A DNA stretch of 55,369 bases, from the NCBI GenBank assembly GCA_036824045.1, contig DAITAZ010000025.1, positions 1-55,369 of the forward strand. The letters run 5' to 3'. Origin of the DNA: DAITAZ01 sp036824045 (GTDB lineage: Bacteria > Pseudomonadota > Gammaproteobacteria > Burkholderiales > Rhodocyclaceae). The position numbers and the translations under genes were made by a program. This document shows, piece after piece, positions 1 to 8,345 of this stretch. Every line of letters begins with the position of its first letter. Positions within the stretch are counted from its first letter, which is position 1. The notes under the pieces were generated by a model. The model made no database searches. It was not told the DNA's origin and saw nothing but the letters and a program-made list of their open reading frames with translations.

Positions 1-2
1 CC

Positions 3-1130
3 TTCACCCAGCCCATCGACATGCGGGTGTCGGAGATGCTGACCGGCGTGCGCGGTGATCTGGCGGTCAAGATCTACGGGCCGGACCTGCCCACCCTGAG
101 CCGCCTGGCGGGCGAGGTGGAGGCCCTGCTGAAGACGCTCCCCGGGGCCGAGGACGTGCTGACCCTGAAGAACGAAGGCGTGCAGTACTTCAAGGTGGAA
201 ATCGACCGACTGGCCGCCGGGCGCTTCGGCCTCAGCGGCGACCAGATCCAGCAGAGCCTGCGCGCCCTGCTCGAAGGCCAGCCCGCCGGCGTGGTGATCG
301 AGGGCAGCCGCCGCACACCCCTCGTGATCCGCGGGCCGGAGGGGTTGCGCGCTTCGGTCCCGGCCTTCGAGGCCTTGCAGCTCGCCCTGCCCGACGGCCA
401 GTCCATTGCCCTGAGTGCGGTGGCCCGGCTGGCCCGGGTGGACGGTCCGGTCAAGGTGGACCGGGAGAACGCCCAGCGCTATGTGGTGATCCAGGCCAAT
501 GTGCGCGACCGCGACCTGGTGGGCTTCGTGGCCGAGGCCCAGGCCGCCGTGGCCACCCGCCTGCCGCTGCCGGCGGGCTACCAGATCACCTGGGGCGGGC
601 AGTTCGAGAACCAGCAGCGGGCAGCCGCCCGGCTGGCCATGGTCGTGCCGGTGGCCGTGGGGCTGATTTTCCTGCTGCTCTATTCCACCTTCGGTTCCCT
701 CCGGCAGGCCACGCTGGTGCTGGCCAACATCCCCTTTGCCCTGGTGGGGGGCATACTGGCCCTGGCCATCAGTGGCGAATACCTCTCGGTGCCGGCCTCG
801 GTGGGCTTCATCGCGCTGCTGGGCATCGCCGTGCTCAACGGCGTGGTGATGGTGAGTTACTACAACCAGCTGGCCGAACAGGGCCTGCCCCTGGAGCGGC
901 TGGTGGTGGAAGGCGCCCAGCGGCGGCTGCGCCCGGTGCTGATGACCGCCAGCATCACCGCCCTGGGGCTGGTGCCCCTGCTCTTTGCCAGCGGGCCGGG
1001 GGCGGAAATCCAGCGTCCGCTGGCCATCGTGGTGATCGGCGGACTGGTGAGCTCCACCGCGCTGACCCTGCTGCTGCTGCCCATCCTCTACCGCCGCTTT
1101 GGCCAGACCACGGAGCCCGCCACGCCATGA
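3..1130 (+). CDS. Heavy-metal RND efflux pump, C-terminal part (CzcA/CusA-like)
   Basis: The frame is open from base 3, so the true start lies outside the window and only about the last 375 residues are present. RND pumps of the HME class sit in the inner membrane and use proton flux to push metal ions through a periplasmic adaptor and an outer-membrane channel. Visible hallmarks are a periplasmic porter stretch with 'KIYGPDL', then 'GGQFENQQ' just before a closely packed series of membrane segments (about 630-1110), as in CzcA/CusA. The stop overlaps the next start as ATGA, which implies translational coupling with the outer-membrane channel gene. The metal specificity cannot be read from this part; a multidrug role is less likely given the HME-like motifs. 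Confidence 0.9.
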   Translation, partial: FTQPIDMRVSEMLTGVRGDLAVKIYGPDLPTLSRLAGEVEALLKTLPGAEDVLTLKNEGVQYFKVEIDRLAAGRFGLSGDQIQQSLRALLEGQPAGVVIEGSRRTPLVIRGPEGLRASVPAFEALQLALPDGQSIALSAVARLARVDGPVKVDRENAQRYVVIQANVRDRDLVGFVAEAQAAVATRLPLPAGYQITWGGQFENQQRAAARLAMVVPVAVGLIFLLLYSTFGSLRQATLVLANIPFALVGGILALAISGEYLSVPASVGFIALLGIAVLNGVVMVSYYNQLAEQGLPLERLVVEGAQRRLRPVLMTASITALGLVPLLFASGPGAEIQRPLAIVVIGGLVSSTALTLLLLPILYRRFGQTTEPATP

Positions 1131-2422
1131 AACTCGCCGCCCTCGCCCCGCTGCTGGCGGCCTGGATCACCCTGACCAGCCAGGCCGCCCCGCCCCTTCC
1201 GGCCTCCGCGCCCGACCTGCCGCCCCTGGCCGCCGTCCGCCACACACTGCACAACAGCCCCGACGTCCTGGCCGCACGCAGCCAGGGGCAGGCCAGCGCC
1301 GCCCTGCGGGAACGGCTGGAAGCCGGGCCCCATGAGTGGTCGGTGCGGATGGCCAGCACCCGGCGCGAGCAGAAAGTGGCGCCGGGCGAGCGCTACCGGG
1401 AATGGGAACTGGGCCTGGAGCGGGCAGTCCGCCTGCCCGGCAAGGCCAGTGCGGACCGGGAACTGGGGGCCCAGGCCGAGCGCCAGGCCGGCATCGCCCT
1501 GGGCGATGCGCTGCACGAGGGCTCCCGGGCATTGCTCAAGGCCTGGTTTGGCTGGCTGCGGGAGCGGGAAAGCGTCGAACAATGGCAACAGCAGACGGAC
1601 CTGCTTGACCGCCAGGCACAGATCGTCCGCCGCCGCCACACCCTGGGCGACGCCGCCCGGCTGGAATCGCTGCAGGCGGATGCCGCGCTGGCCCAGGCCC
1701 GCGCCCAGCTCGCCCAGGCGGAAACCCGCGCCCGCACCGCGCGGGAAGACCTGGCCCGCCGCTACCCGGACCTGCCCCTGCCGGCCCGGCCGCAGCTTGC
1801 CGAACCGGCGCCAGTGGCTGGCGACGCGGAGGACTGGCAGCGCCGCATCCTGGAACACAACCACGAACTGATGCTGGCCCGGGCCCGGGGGCAATTCGCC
1901 CGCCTCACCGCCCGGCGGGCAGACCAGGATCTGCTGCCCGACCCCACCCTTGGCGTGCGGATGAGCGCGGAGCGGGCGGGAGAGGAACGCCTGCTCGGCT
2001 TCTCCGTCGCCCTGCCGCTGCCCGGGGCCGCCCGCCGGGCAGGCAGCGCCCAGGCCCAGGCCGAAGCCGCCGCCGCCGCCCATCAGGAGGCCGCCGCCCT
2101 GCGCCGCATCGGAGCGGAAGCCCAGGCCACCTATCTGGCCGCCACTGGCGCGGTGGAGGCCTGGCGCCGCAGCGAACAGGCCGCCCGCCAGCAGGGCGAA
2201 GCCGCGGACCTGCTGGCCCGCGCCTGGCAACTGGGCGAAGCCCCCATCTCGGACATGCTCACCGCCCGCCGCCTGGCTTTCGAAGCCCGGTTGGCTGCGC
2301 GGACCGCCCAGGTGGACGCGCGCGAAGCCTACAATCGGCTTCTGCTCGACGCCCACCAGCTCTGGGTGCTGGACGCGGAGCACGCAGACGAGCACGACGA
2401 CGACCACGAACCGCCCCGCTGA
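1127..2422 (+). CDS. TolC/CzcC-family outer-membrane efflux channel
   Basis: Encodes 431 residues with a plausible signal peptide (about 1-22, ending 'TSQAAP') followed by alanine- and glutamine-rich helical repeats typical of outer membrane factors that trimerise into a periplasm-spanning tunnel. It overlaps the RND gene by four bases and should supply the exit duct of that pump. The last residues ('AEHADEHDDDHEPP') form a His/Asp-rich tail that could bind metal, which fits a metal-efflux role but is inference. The length matches CzcC-like proteins. Two bases separate its stop from the response regulator gene, so pump and regulator genes probably share a transcript. Confidence 0.85.
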   Translation: MKLAALAPLLAAWITLTSQAAPPLPASAPDLPPLAAVRHTLHNSPDVLAARSQGQASAALRERLEAGPHEWSVRMASTRREQKVAPGERYREWELGLERAVRLPGKASADRELGAQAERQAGIALGDALHEGSRALLKAWFGWLRERESVEQWQQQTDLLDRQAQIVRRRHTLGDAARLESLQADAALAQARAQLAQAETRARTAREDLARRYPDLPLPARPQLAEPAPVAGDAEDWQRRILEHNHELMLARARGQFARLTARRADQDLLPDPTLGVRMSAERAGEERLLGFSVALPLPGAARRAGSAQAQAEAAAAAHQEAAALRRIGAEAQATYLAATGAVEAWRRSEQAARQQGEAADLLARAWQLGEAPISDMLTARRLAFEARLAARTAQVDAREAYNRLLLDAHQLWVLDAEHADEHDDDHEPPR

Positions 2423-2425
2423 ACC

Positions 2426-3103
2426 ATGCGCATCCTCCTCGTCGAAGACGACCCCCAACTGGGCGCGGCCCTGCAGGAAGGGCTGACCCGCGCCGGGATG
2501 ACCACCGACTGGCTGGCCAGCGGCGAGGCGGCGGACCAGGCGTTGCACGACGATGACTTCGCCGCTGTCATCCTCGACCTGGGCCTGCCCAAGCTGCCTG
2601 GCCAGACGGTGCTGGCCCGCCTGCGGGCGCGGGGCAACACCGTGCCGGTGCTGGTGCTCACCGCCCGCGACGCCCTGCCGGACAAGGTGAGCGCCCTGGA
2701 CCAGGGCGCCGACGACTACCTGGTGAAGCCGGTGGACGTGGAAGAGCTGGCCGCGCGCATCCGGGCGCTGATCCGTCGCGCCGGCGGCCGTGCCGATCCG
2801 GTGATCCGGGTAGGCGCCATCGCCCTCGATCCAGCCCGCCGCAGCGTGCTGCGCGCGGGGCAGACGGTGGAGCTTTCCGTGCGCGAGTTCGCCATCGCCC
2901 ACCTGCTGCTGGAAAACGCCGGCCGCGTGGTCTCCCGCCGGCAACTGGAGAGCGCGCTCTACGGCTGGAGCGAAGGGGTGGAGAGCAACGCCATCGAGGT
3001 GCACATCCACCACCTGCGGCGCAAGCTCGGCAACGACGCCATCCGCACCGTGCGCGGCGTCGGCTACATGGCGGTACGCCCGGCGACGGACGGGTGCGAA
3101 TGA
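2426..3103 (+). CDS. OmpR-family response regulator (QseB/PmrA-like)
   Basis: 225 residues with a receiver domain (about 1-115) and a winged-helix DNA-binding domain (about 125-220). The acidic pocket 'VEDD' is at 7-9, the phosphoacceptor is Asp51 in 'VILDLGLPK', and the conserved Lys is in 'YLVKPVD'. The C-terminal part carries 'SNAIEVHIHHLRRKL', typical of the OmpR/PhoB group and closest in style to QseB/PmrA/CzcR. It follows the efflux genes by two bases and overlaps the kinase gene by ATGA, so it most likely controls the efflux operon and perhaps the PepSY gene downstream, which has a PmrA-like box. Confidence 0.92.
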   Translation: MRILLVEDDPQLGAALQEGLTRAGMTTDWLASGEAADQALHDDDFAAVILDLGLPKLPGQTVLARLRARGNTVPVLVLTARDALPDKVSALDQGADDYLVKPVDVEELAARIRALIRRAGGRADPVIRVGAIALDPARRSVLRAGQTVELSVREFAIAHLLLENAGRVVSRRQLESALYGWSEGVESNAIEVHIHHLRRKLGNDAIRTVRGVGYMAVRPATDGCE

Positions 3104-4449
3104 CCGCCCCGGGCCCGGGCAGCTTTTCCCTGCGCCGCCGCCTGCTCGCCCTGCTGCTGGGCAGCGCCCTGGCGGTTTGGCTGGTGGTGGCCGCCCTGTC
3201 CTACGGCGACAGCCACGACGAGGTGGACGAGCTCTTCGACGCCCAGCTCGCCCAGGTTGCCCAGACCCTGCTGACCCTGGCCGCCATCGAACAAGGCGAC
3301 ATGGCCGCGGACTTTCCCGCCATGGCCCACAAATACCAGCAGAAGCTGCTGTTCCAGGTGTGGGACCGGGAGGGCCGGCTGCTGCTGCGCTCAGCGGGTG
3401 CGCCCCTCGTACCGCTCACCCGCGAGGCGGGCTTTTCCGAACGGCAGGGGCCGGAAGGGCACTGGCGTTACTTCAGCCAGTGGGACGCCGGCCAGGCACT
3501 GCAGGTCCAGGTGGCCGAAGACCACGCCATCCGCGACGAGCTGGTGGGCAACATCAGCAAGCGCCTGATGCTGCCCATGTTCGCCGGCCTGCCCCTGCTG
3601 GCAGTGGCCGTATGGTTCGCCATCGGCCGGGGGCTGCGCCCCCTGCGGGGACTGGCCCGGCAGATCGCCAGCCGCCAGCCCAACCGGCTGACGCCGGTCG
3701 CCCCGGGCGCCGCTCCCAGCGAAATCGCCCCCATGGTGGAAGAGCTCAACCAGCTCATGGGCCGCATCAACCAGGCCATCGAGCAGGAACGACGCTTCAC
3801 CGCCGACGCCGCCCACGAGCTGCGCACCCCTCTGGCAGTGCTCAAGGCCCAATTGCATCTGGCCGAAACCGCCGCCACGCCGGCCGAAGCCCGCCAGGCC
3901 TTGGCACGCCTGCGCACCGGGGTGGACCGCATGACCCGCAGCATCGAGCAACTGCTGACCCTGGCCCGGCTGGACCCGGATCAGACCCTGCCCCCCGGCA
4001 GCACCGTCCGGCTCGATGACCTTGCCCAGGAGGTTTGCGCCGATCTGGCTCCGCTCGCCATCGCCCGCGGCCAGAGCCTGGAACTGGAGGCCGAAACACC
4101 GGCCAGCACCCAGGGCAGCCCGGATCTGCTGCGCCTGCTGTTGCGCAACCTGGTGGATAACGCCATCCGCTACACCCCCTCCGGCGGCAGCATCCAGGTG
4201 GCAGTGAACTGCACCGATGACCAGCCCTGGCTCACCGTCACCGACTCCGGCCCCGGCATCCCGCCAGCCGAACGGAAACGGGTATTTGACCGTTTCGTCC
4301 GGCTGGCCGGGCAGGAGCCCGCCGGCAGCGGTCTGGGGCTCTCCATCGCCCGCCGCATCGCCGACCTGCATGGCGCCACCCTGCTGCTGGAAGACGGCCC
4401 GGGCGGGCGGGGGCTAAAGGCCCGGCTGTGCTTTGGCGGGCGCCATTGA
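3100..4449 (+). CDS. Sensor histidine kinase (QseC-like)
   Basis: Membrane sensor kinase that would phosphorylate the preceding regulator. I chose ATG at 3100 because it overlaps the regulator stop as ATGA; a GTG at 3094 in the same frame would add two residues. First membrane segment at about 15-35, a periplasmic sensor of about 110 residues as in QseC, second segment near 160-180, then a linker and the H-box 'AAHELRTPL' with His239. The ATP-binding domain shows 'NLVDNAIRY', 'DSGPGIP' and 'GSGLGLSIA'. The signal is unknown. Metals would fit the pump context; QseC/PmrB homologues respond to diverse cues. Confidence 0.92.
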   Translation: MTAPGPGSFSLRRRLLALLLGSALAVWLVVAALSYGDSHDEVDELFDAQLAQVAQTLLTLAAIEQGDMAADFPAMAHKYQQKLLFQVWDREGRLLLRSAGAPLVPLTREAGFSERQGPEGHWRYFSQWDAGQALQVQVAEDHAIRDELVGNISKRLMLPMFAGLPLLAVAVWFAIGRGLRPLRGLARQIASRQPNRLTPVAPGAAPSEIAPMVEELNQLMGRINQAIEQERRFTADAAHELRTPLAVLKAQLHLAETAATPAEARQALARLRTGVDRMTRSIEQLLTLARLDPDQTLPPGSTVRLDDLAQEVCADLAPLAIARGQSLELEAETPASTQGSPDLLRLLLRNLVDNAIRYTPSGGSIQVAVNCTDDQPWLTVTDSGPGIPPAERKRVFDRFVRLAGQEPAGSGLGLSIARRIADLHGATLLLEDGPGGRGLKARLCFGGRH

Positions 4450-4531
4450 GCCCAGCCGCTTCAGGCACATCATGTTGGTAGATACCAACGCAAGCAATCA
4501 TTGCAACGCCCGCGCACCCGGATCTTTGGCC

Positions 4532-4548
4532 CTTAAGGAAGCCTTCAT
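4532..4548 (+). promoter_or_regulatory. Candidate PmrA/QseB-type regulator box upstream of the PepSY gene
   Basis: CTTAAG, five bases, then CTTCAT. The pattern matches the direct-repeat PmrA box (YTTAAK-N5-YTTAAK, recalled from the literature) with one mismatch in the second half. TTTAAT lies ten bases downstream and could be a -10 element. The only OmpR-family regulator in the window is encoded immediately upstream. The rest of the 163-base gap (4450-4612) is comparatively AT-rich and holds only the ribosome site (AAAGGA) before the PepSY start. Confidence 0.35.
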
Positions 4549-4612
4549 GTTTTAGTGGTTTAATTCCTGACAGCACCTCAATCGAGGATCAACACGCAAT
4601 AAAGGAACCACA

Positions 4613-4873
4613 ATGAAGAACTCCATTGCCATTCTCTCCCTGTCCATCATTTCCACCTCGGCTCTCGCCGGCCCGACCTGCACCGTGCCGGAAGACAAAT
4701 GGATGAAAGAATCCGATTTCAAATCCAGGATTACCGCGCAAGGCTATCAGATCAAGACATTCAAGGTCAGCAAGGGCAAGTGCTACGAAATATACGGCTT
4801 TGACAAGGACGGCAAGAAGGTTGAAATCTATTTCGATCCGGCAACCGGAACCCCCATCGAAACAAAGAATTGA
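4613..4873 (+). CDS. Small secreted PepSY-domain protein
   Basis: 86 residues with a clear signal peptide (cleavage after 'SALA', about residue 19) and a single PepSY-like fold covering the rest ('GYQIKTFKVSKGKCYEIYGFD', then 'KVEIYFDPATGTPI'). Such small periplasmic proteins often sit beside two-component systems and b-type cytochromes; their molecular role is not settled, and protease inhibition or a redox accessory role have been proposed. A good ribosome site (AAAGGA) precedes the ATG. Base composition is unusual: the line starting at 4741 counts 27 G/C of 60 (45%) against about two thirds in neighbouring genes, which suggests acquisition together with the following cytochrome gene. Confidence 0.75.
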   Translation: MKNSIAILSLSIISTSALAGPTCTVPEDKWMKESDFKSRITAQGYQIKTFKVSKGKCYEIYGFDKDGKKVEIYFDPATGTPIETKN

Positions 4874-4937
4874 ACCTGAACGCCCGGTGCGTGGCGGGCA
4901 TGCCGACCAGGCGCCGGGCGCCCACCCTATTGAAACC

Positions 4938-5483
4938 ATGAACAAAACACGCATTGAACGCATCTATGTCTGGGACAGGTTTGTCCGCACCTTTCACTGG
5001 ACTTTGGTTGGATGCATCATCTTCAATTACATCATTGCCGATGATGGAAAGCAGGCCCATCAATTGTCCGGCTACATGGCCTCGGCCATGGTTGCCGTGA
5101 GAATCATCTGGGGATTCCTCGGCAGCCCCCATGCCCGATTCTCGGATTTCTTTCCAACGCCATCCCGCATCAAAGAACACGTTGCAAAGATGATTAAAGG
5201 GGATCCCGACTTTCAACCCGGTCACAATCCACTTGGGGGATTGATGATGCTGACCCTGATTGCCCTCGTGCTCGGGCTGGGGATCAGCGGCCATCTGCAA
5301 ACCACGGACGCCTTCTGGGGCGAGGAATGGCTGGAAACACTGCATGAAGGCCTGGCTTCGACCCTGATCGCGCTCGCCTGCCTGCACGTGGCGGCCGCCC
5401 TGGTGATGAGTCGGCTGCAGCAGACCAATCTCGTCGGTGCCATGGTCACGGGCTTCAAAACCCACCGTCAGGACGCGGGCTGA
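4938..5483 (+). CDS. Cytochrome b561-type membrane protein
   Basis: 181 residues starting at ATG 4938, where the sequence 'RIERIYVWDRFVRTFHWTLV' begins the first haem-binding helix of the Ni/Fe-hydrogenase/cytochrome b561 family. Four hydrophobic segments can be seen (about 15-33, 45-62, 98-118, 138-158). Histidines that could ligate haem b are in 'RTFHW', 'AHQLSGY', 'LHEGLAS' and 'CLHVAAA'. It would carry electrons across the inner membrane to an unidentified partner. The pair with a PepSY protein is a recurrent arrangement. G/C content at the start of the gene is lower than in flanking genes. Confidence 0.85.
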   Translation: MNKTRIERIYVWDRFVRTFHWTLVGCIIFNYIIADDGKQAHQLSGYMASAMVAVRIIWGFLGSPHARFSDFFPTPSRIKEHVAKMIKGDPDFQPGHNPLGGLMMLTLIALVLGLGISGHLQTTDAFWGEEWLETLHEGLASTLIALACLHVAAALVMSRLQQTNLVGAMVTGFKTHRQDAG

Positions 5484-5630
5484 GCCGGCCGCGCTCCACC
5501 GCATTCCAACCCAAGGTCCATCGCCACATCCGCCACGCCGCCCCTCCGGGGGCCATGGATGCCTGTGGAGCGCCGCGGGAAAACCTTTGAGCCGGCCGGG
5601 CGCGACGCAGTCCCGCCCCGTGGTTTCTGC

Positions 5631-5659
5631 TTGGCAACATCCGGCGCCCGGATTAGCCT
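5631..5659 (+). promoter_or_regulatory. Candidate sigma-70 promoter for the hemerythrin gene
   Basis: TTGGCA (5631-5636) and TAGCCT (5654-5659) with a 17-base spacer; the -35 differs from consensus at one base, the -10 at three. It lies about 50 bases before the hemerythrin start in the 224-base gap 5484-5707. I see nothing else in this gap. It is a weak prediction. Confidence 0.3.
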
Positions 5660-5707
5660 ACTGGCGCACGCCAAGGGCACCCAGGAATCACGAGACGCGA
5701 GCGCACC

Positions 5708-6112
5708 ATGTCAGCCGAGCTTGTCTGGAAGGATGAACACCACGCCCTGGGGGTGGTCGAGATGGACGACACCCACCGGGCATTCCTCGAACTTCTGGCC
5801 GAGGCCGTCGAGGCAACCGCTGCGGCGCTGCCCGGCTGCCTGGAACGCCTGGCCACGCATACCGCTGCCCACTTTGCCCGGGAATCGGAGCTGATGCGGG
5901 CCTGTCAGCTCGCCTCCTCGGCGGAGCACGAGGCCGAACACGCCCGGGTGCTGGCCGAGTTGGCGCAGATGCAGTCCCGGCTGGCCGCTGGGCGGGTGAG
6001 TTTCGTCCGGATGTACCTGGCGGAGGGCGTGCCCGATTGGTTCCGCACTCACCTGGCGACCATGGACTCGGCCCTGGCGGCGGACTACCGCCGGGCCTGC
6101 CTGGGCGACTGA
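5708..6112 (+). CDS. Bacteriohemerythrin
   Basis: 134-residue single-domain, non-haem diiron oxygen-binding protein of the cytoplasm. The canonical metal ligands are all present: His23 in 'MDDTHRAF', His55 and Glu59 in 'HFARE', His74 and His78 in 'HEAEH', and His115 and Asp120 in 'HLATMD'. The length matches stand-alone bacteriohemerythrins, which store, scavenge or sense O2 in microaerobic or denitrifying bacteria. The start is the ATG just before 'SAELVWKDEH', the typical N-terminus; the ribosome site is weak. It is apparently monocistronic and converges on the antiporter gene. Confidence 0.93.
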   Translation: MSAELVWKDEHHALGVVEMDDTHRAFLELLAEAVEATAAALPGCLERLATHTAAHFARESELMRACQLASSAEHEAEHARVLAELAQMQSRLAAGRVSFVRMYLAEGVPDWFRTHLATMDSALAADYRRACLGD

Positions 6113-6198
6113 AGGCAGGGGGCAGGGTTCGGGCCCGCGACAAATACCGCTCACCGCCGATCCGGACAACCCGCCGCAGCCCCCGCAGCGGGGAGGCG

Positions 6199-8166
6199 TC
6201 AGCCGCGCAGCAGCCGCTCCTCCGCCGCCGAAAGCCCCTCGGGCAGGCCCAGCATCACCACCACGTCCCCCTGCTGGAAACGGGTTTCAGGCCCGGGCTC
6301 CAACCCGCGGATGTTGCGCCGGCGCACGGCGGACACGCGCACGCCGAACTCTTCCAGCGCCAGGTCCGACAGGCAGCGGCCGATGGCCCCGGCGCCGGCC
6401 TGCAGGGTCACGGCGTGCAGCCGGGGCTGGACCGCCTCCGGGTGCTCGGCGGCATCGGTGGCGCCGTGGAAGAAGCCGCGCATCATCTCGTAGCGCTGGG
6501 TACGGATCTCCCGAATGCCCTTGACCACCCGGTTGATGGGCACGCCCACCAGCATCAGGGCGTGAGAAGCCAGCATGATGGCGGACTCCACGTTCTCCGG
6601 CACCACCTCCGTCGCCCCGCCTTCGAAGAGCTTTTCCATGTGCCCCTCGTCCAGCGCCCGCACGATCACCGGCAGTTCCGGGCGCAAGGCGCGAACATGG
6701 TGGATGACGCGCAAGGCGGCTTCCTCGTTGGCGAAGGAGATCACCAGGGCGCTGGCCCGCTGGATGCCGGCCGCGGTGAGGGTTTCGCGCCGCGCCGCAT
6801 CGCCGAACACGACCGTGTCCCCCGCCGCCGCAGCCTCCCGCACCCGTTCCGGGTCCAGGTCCAGCGCCACGTAGCTCACCGATTCCCGATCGAGGAAACG
6901 GGCCAGATACTGGCCGGTGGGCCCGTAGCCACAGATGATCACGTGCTTGTCCGTGGCCATGGACTGGGCGGCGATCCGGGTGAGCTGCATGGAGCGCAAC
7001 AGCCACTCGGAGGCGGTGAAACGCAGCGCGATCCGGTCGCTGAACTGCACGACGAAAGGCGCCAGCAGCATGGACAGGACCAGGGCCGCCACCACTACCT
7101 GCAGCACCGCCTTGGGCACCAGCCCGCTTTGGCCGATGAGCGACACCAGCACGAACCCGAACTCCCCCCCCGCGCAGAGCCACAGCCCCGTGCGGATGGC
7201 AGTGCCCGGGCTGCTGCCAAAGGCGCGGGACATGCCCCCGGCCACGGCAAACTTGCCCACCAGCAGGACGGAGAGGGTAAGCAGCACCCAGCCCAGGTTG
7301 GCCAGAATGGCGGGGACATCCAGGAACATGCCGACGGTAACGAAGAAAAGCCCGAGCAGCACATCCCGGAAGGGCTTGATGTCCTCCTCCACGTGATACC
7401 TGTACTCGGTCTCGGAGATCAGCATCCCCGCCAGGAAGGCACCCAGAGCCAGGGACAGCCCCGCCAGCTCCGTGAGCCAGGCCAGCCCGAGGGTGATGAG
7501 CAGCACGTTGAGCATGAACAGTTCCGCCGAGCGCCGCCGGGCCACCACGTAGAACCACTTGCGCATGAGGCGGGGGCCGAACACCAGCACGGCGGTGAGC
7601 ACCGCGGCCGCCTTGACCGCCGCCAGGGCGAGGGTTTCGGCCAGCTCCTCCACCGGCATACTCAGCGCCGGAATGAGGATGATCAGGGGCACCACCGCCA
7701 GATCCTGGAACAGCAGCACGCCGAACACCTCGCGCCCATGGGCGGAATCCAGCTCCAGCCGATCCGCCAGCAGTTTGGACAGCAGCGCCGTGGACGACAT
7801 GGCCAGCGTGCCCCCCAGCACCAGCCCCCCGCGCCAGGACAGCCCCCCCAGCATCACCATGCCGGTGGCCAGCACCATGGTGCCCAACACCTGCGCCGCA
7901 CCCAGGCCAAAGACGATGCGCTTCATGGCATAGAGGCGCGGTAGCGAAAACTCCAGGCCGATGCTGAACATCAGGAAGACAACGCCAAACTCCGCCAGAT
8001 GCCGGGCCCCGGCGGCATCCCCCATGAGATTGGCGGCGTGAGGACCGATCACCGCCCCGACCGCCAGATAACCCAGCACCGGATGCAGGCCCATGGCGCG
8101 GAAAGCCGTCACCACCACCACGGAAGCGGTCAGGAGCAACAGGACAACGTCAAGGGTGGTGAGCAT
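6199..8166 (-). CDS. CPA2 monovalent cation:proton antiporter with RCK domains (KefC/YbaL-like)
   Basis: 655 residues. The N-terminal half (about 1-385) is a run of roughly a dozen membrane segments of the Na+/H+ exchanger family, with 'GAVIGPH', 'LEFSLPRL' and 'FQDLAVVPL' as in KefB/KefC. A TrkA-N (RCK) domain follows with the nucleotide-binding 'GYGPTGQYLARFL' near residue 407, then a TrkA-C domain near the end ('QQGDVVVMLG'). It would exchange K+ or Na+ for H+ under control of a bound nucleotide or metabolite. Divergent from kdsD across 179 bases; in my recollection this pairing is common in betaproteobacteria. Whether glutathione-gated is unknown. Confidence 0.9.
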   Translation of the reverse strand: MLTTLDVVLLLLTASVVVVTAFRAMGLHPVLGYLAVGAVIGPHAANLMGDAAGARHLAEFGVVFLMFSIGLEFSLPRLYAMKRIVFGLGAAQVLGTMVLATGMVMLGGLSWRGGLVLGGTLAMSSTALLSKLLADRLELDSAHGREVFGVLLFQDLAVVPLIILIPALSMPVEELAETLALAAVKAAAVLTAVLVFGPRLMRKWFYVVARRRSAELFMLNVLLITLGLAWLTELAGLSLALGAFLAGMLISETEYRYHVEEDIKPFRDVLLGLFFVTVGMFLDVPAILANLGWVLLTLSVLLVGKFAVAGGMSRAFGSSPGTAIRTGLWLCAGGEFGFVLVSLIGQSGLVPKAVLQVVVAALVLSMLLAPFVVQFSDRIALRFTASEWLLRSMQLTRIAAQSMATDKHVIICGYGPTGQYLARFLDRESVSYVALDLDPERVREAAAAGDTVVFGDAARRETLTAAGIQRASALVISFANEEAALRVIHHVRALRPELPVIVRALDEGHMEKLFEGGATEVVPENVESAIMLASHALMLVGVPINRVVKGIREIRTQRYEMMRGFFHGATDAAEHPEAVQPRLHAVTLQAGAGAIGRCLSDLALEEFGVRVSAVRRRNIRGLEPGPETRFQQGDVVVMLGLPEGLSAAEERLLRG

Positions 8167-8270
8167 GAATCCGGGTCACTGTGAGTGGGCCGCGAAGCGG
8201 TGACGGACAAGGCCGCCAAAACGGGGATACGACGGCGTATGGCGGCCGGAGAGGGCTCGGGGCCATCTGC

Positions 8271-8276
8271 TATACT
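8271..8276 (+). promoter_or_regulatory. Candidate -10 element for the kdsD-lpt operon
   Basis: TATACT, a near-consensus -10, lies 70 bases before the GTG start of kdsD in the divergent intergenic stretch 8167-8345. No convincing -35 stands 16-18 bases upstream, so an activator or extended element may be needed. Confidence 0.4.
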
Positions 8277-8345
8277 GCGGCCAATGATAAAGCGTCCGGG
8301 CAGGGAGCCCAAGCGCGCCGCCCCGCCCCTTCTGGCCTGACACCC

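Noticed and set aside
6181..6193. CCCCGCAGCGGGG hairpin between the convergent hemerythrin and antiporter genes as terminator
   Set aside because: Five-base-pair stem with no T-tract on either strand.
6037..7944. 635-codon plus-strand frame opposite the antiporter gene
   Set aside because: Low-complexity His/Gln/Gly-rich translation typical of antisense to a high-GC membrane-protein gene; no domain.
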